A stretch of 64,000 nt of DNA from Thermomonas paludicola (GTDB lineage Bacteria; Pseudomonadota; Gammaproteobacteria; Xanthomonadales; Xanthomonadaceae): NCBI RefSeq assembly GCF_024498955.1, contig NZ_CP093311.1, positions 2,604,001 to 2,668,000 of the forward strand, written 5' to 3'. Positions 63,018 to 64,000 of this stretch are shown piece after piece (within the stretch, counting starts at the first letter, position 1; every line of letters begins with the position of its first letter). Under the pieces are notes generated by a model that saw nothing but the letters and a program-made list of their open reading frames with translations, did not search any database and was not told the origin of the DNA. Made by a program: the position numbers and the translations under genes.

Positions 63018-64000
63018 ATGCCATCCCCCGACAGCACCTGGATGCACGCCGAAGCCGCCGAGGCGGCCGCTGCCGTTGCCCGCCAGTTCGCCGCCAATGC
63101 ACCGATCATCGACACCCTCGTCGAGCACCTGCGCACGCATCCGCCACGCTTCATCGTCACCTGCGCGCGCGGCAGCTCCGACCATGCCGCCACCTATGGC
63201 AAATACCTGTTCGAAACCGAACTGGGCTTGGTCACCGCGTCGGCCTCACCCTCGGTGGGCTCGGTGTATGCCGTGCAGCCGAAGATGGATGGTGCGCTGT
63301 TCGTCGCCATTTCGCAGTCGGGCAAGAGCCCCGACCTGCTGCGCAACGCGGAGATCGCCAAGGCCGCCGGCGCGCATGTGCTGGCGTTGGTGAACGTGGC
63401 CGACTCGCCATTGGCCAGACTCGCGCACACCGTGCTGCCGCTGCACGCCGGCCCCGAAAACAGCGTGGCGGCGACCAAGAGCTATCTGTGCTCGCTGGCC
63501 GCGCTGCTGCAGCTCACCGCGCGCTGGAGCGGCGACGGCAAGCTGCTGGCGGCGGTGGATGCGCTGCCGGAGGCGATGCGTGCGGCCTGGGCACAGGACT
63601 GGTCGGCGCTGACCTCGGGGCTGCGCCTGGCGCGACACCTGTTCGTGCTGGGGCGTGGCTTGGGGTTGGGCGCGGCGCAGGAAGCCGCGCTGAAATTCAA
63701 GGAAACCTGCGGCCTGCATGCCGAGGCATTTTCATCGGCGGAAGTGAAGCATGGGCCGATGGCCATCGTCGGCCCCGACTTCCCGGTACTGGTCTTCGCA
63801 CAGGACGATGACATCGGCGCCGGGACGGCCGACGTGGCACGGGAGTTTCGCGGACGCGGCGCGCCCGTCTGGCTGGCGCGTCCCGGCACGGCCGGTGCCG
63901 GCGTGCTGCCGCTGCCGCCTTCGCCGCATCCGGCCTGCACGCCGATCCTCACCGTGCAGGCGTTCTACGCAGCCGCCAACGCCCTGTCGCTGGCGCGCGG
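63018..64000 (+). CDS. NagB-II type glucosamine-6-phosphate deaminase, SIS domain (3' end cut by window)
   Basis: The first 327 residues of a double-SIS-domain enzyme; the frame runs off the window edge. It opens with WMHAEAAEAAAAVARQFA and has IVTCARGSSDHAATYGKYLF, the phosphosugar-binding FVAISQSGKSPD and AGPENSVAATKSYLCSLA, resembling the isomerase half of GlmS without its glutaminase domain. Enzymes of this type in nag clusters convert glucosamine-6-phosphate to fructose-6-phosphate (NagB-II). nagA, the deacetylase, probably follows beyond the window. Confidence 0.9.
   Translation, partial: MPSPDSTWMHAEAAEAAAAVARQFAANAPIIDTLVEHLRTHPPRFIVTCARGSSDHAATYGKYLFETELGLVTASASPSVGSVYAVQPKMDGALFVAISQSGKSPDLLRNAEIAKAAGAHVLALVNVADSPLARLAHTVLPLHAGPENSVAATKSYLCSLAALLQLTARWSGDGKLLAAVDALPEAMRAAWAQDWSALTSGLRLARHLFVLGRGLGLGAAQEAALKFKETCGLHAEAFSSAEVKHGPMAIVGPDFPVLVFAQDDDIGAGTADVAREFRGRGAPVWLARPGTAGAGVLPLPPSPHPACTPILTVQAFYAAANALSLAR

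Overview
The window is high-GC chromosomal DNA that looks like a Gammaproteobacterium of the Lysobacteraceae (Xanthomonadaceae: Lysobacter, Luteimonas, Thermomonas or Xanthomonas type). This rests on gene order and content: dprA-LysM-def-fmt-rsmB, lptM-dapF-DUF484-xerC-hslVU, exported S9 peptidases, and a TonB-receptor-linked N-acetylglucosamine cluster. The genus cannot be fixed by eye.

Layout. 1-5.1 kb: dprA (cut by the window edge) and a LysM protein on the minus strand, divergent from def-fmt-rsmB. 5.1-10.5 kb: envelope glycan and lipid genes, namely an ArnT-like membrane glycosyltransferase and a minus-strand operon lpxL-like > galE > WaaE-like GT2 > GT2. 10.5-13.2 kb: dtd, rpoD with a terminator, a broken tRNA copy and an intact tRNA with anticodon CAU.

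13.2-25.2 kb is an accessory island between the tRNA and the ordinary core. Its base composition is visibly lower in GC than the flanks. It carries a DUF1778/GNAT toxin-antitoxin pair under a palindromic operator, an N-terminally truncated Vsr endonuclease remnant, a DNA cytosine-C5 methyltransferase, and a tightly packed operon of three large genes: a P-loop ATPase of 695 aa, an unrecognised 499-aa protein, and a protein of about 1840 aa that joins a PD-(D/E)XK-like nuclease signature to a C-terminal HerA/FtsK-type ATPase. The trio resembles the DptF-DptG-DptH (DndFGH) restriction module, but the partner here is a C5 methyltransferase and no phosphorothioation genes are present. This is the best candidate in the window for an undescribed defence system.

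25.2-34 kb: a PAS-GGDEF-EAL protein, small transporters, an esterase, an AlgR-like regulator without its usual kinase next to hemC, an outer-membrane protein, a WYL regulator and a patatin-like protein. 34-43.5 kb: two exported S9 peptidases separated by a REP-like repeat, then DUF454, lptM, dapF, DUF484, xerC, hslV and hslU. 43.5-54 kb, mostly minus strand: PEBP, YheT hydrolase, PlsC, thioesterase, YkvA, ClsC-like, SixA, and a hybrid histidine kinase paired with a REC-EAL response regulator.

54-64 kb: a chitin/GlcNAc utilisation locus. An N-acetylhexosaminidase, a TonB-dependent receptor and a glucokinase-family kinase lie on one strand. They are divergent from a GlcNAc permease, a LacI-type regulator and a NagB-II type deaminase (cut by the window edge). 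A short LacI-type palindrome sits in the divergent intergenic region. Together these genes would trim chitooligosaccharides, import them across both membranes, phosphorylate GlcNAc and feed it to fructose-6-phosphate. No CRISPR array, rRNA gene, integrase or transposase was seen.
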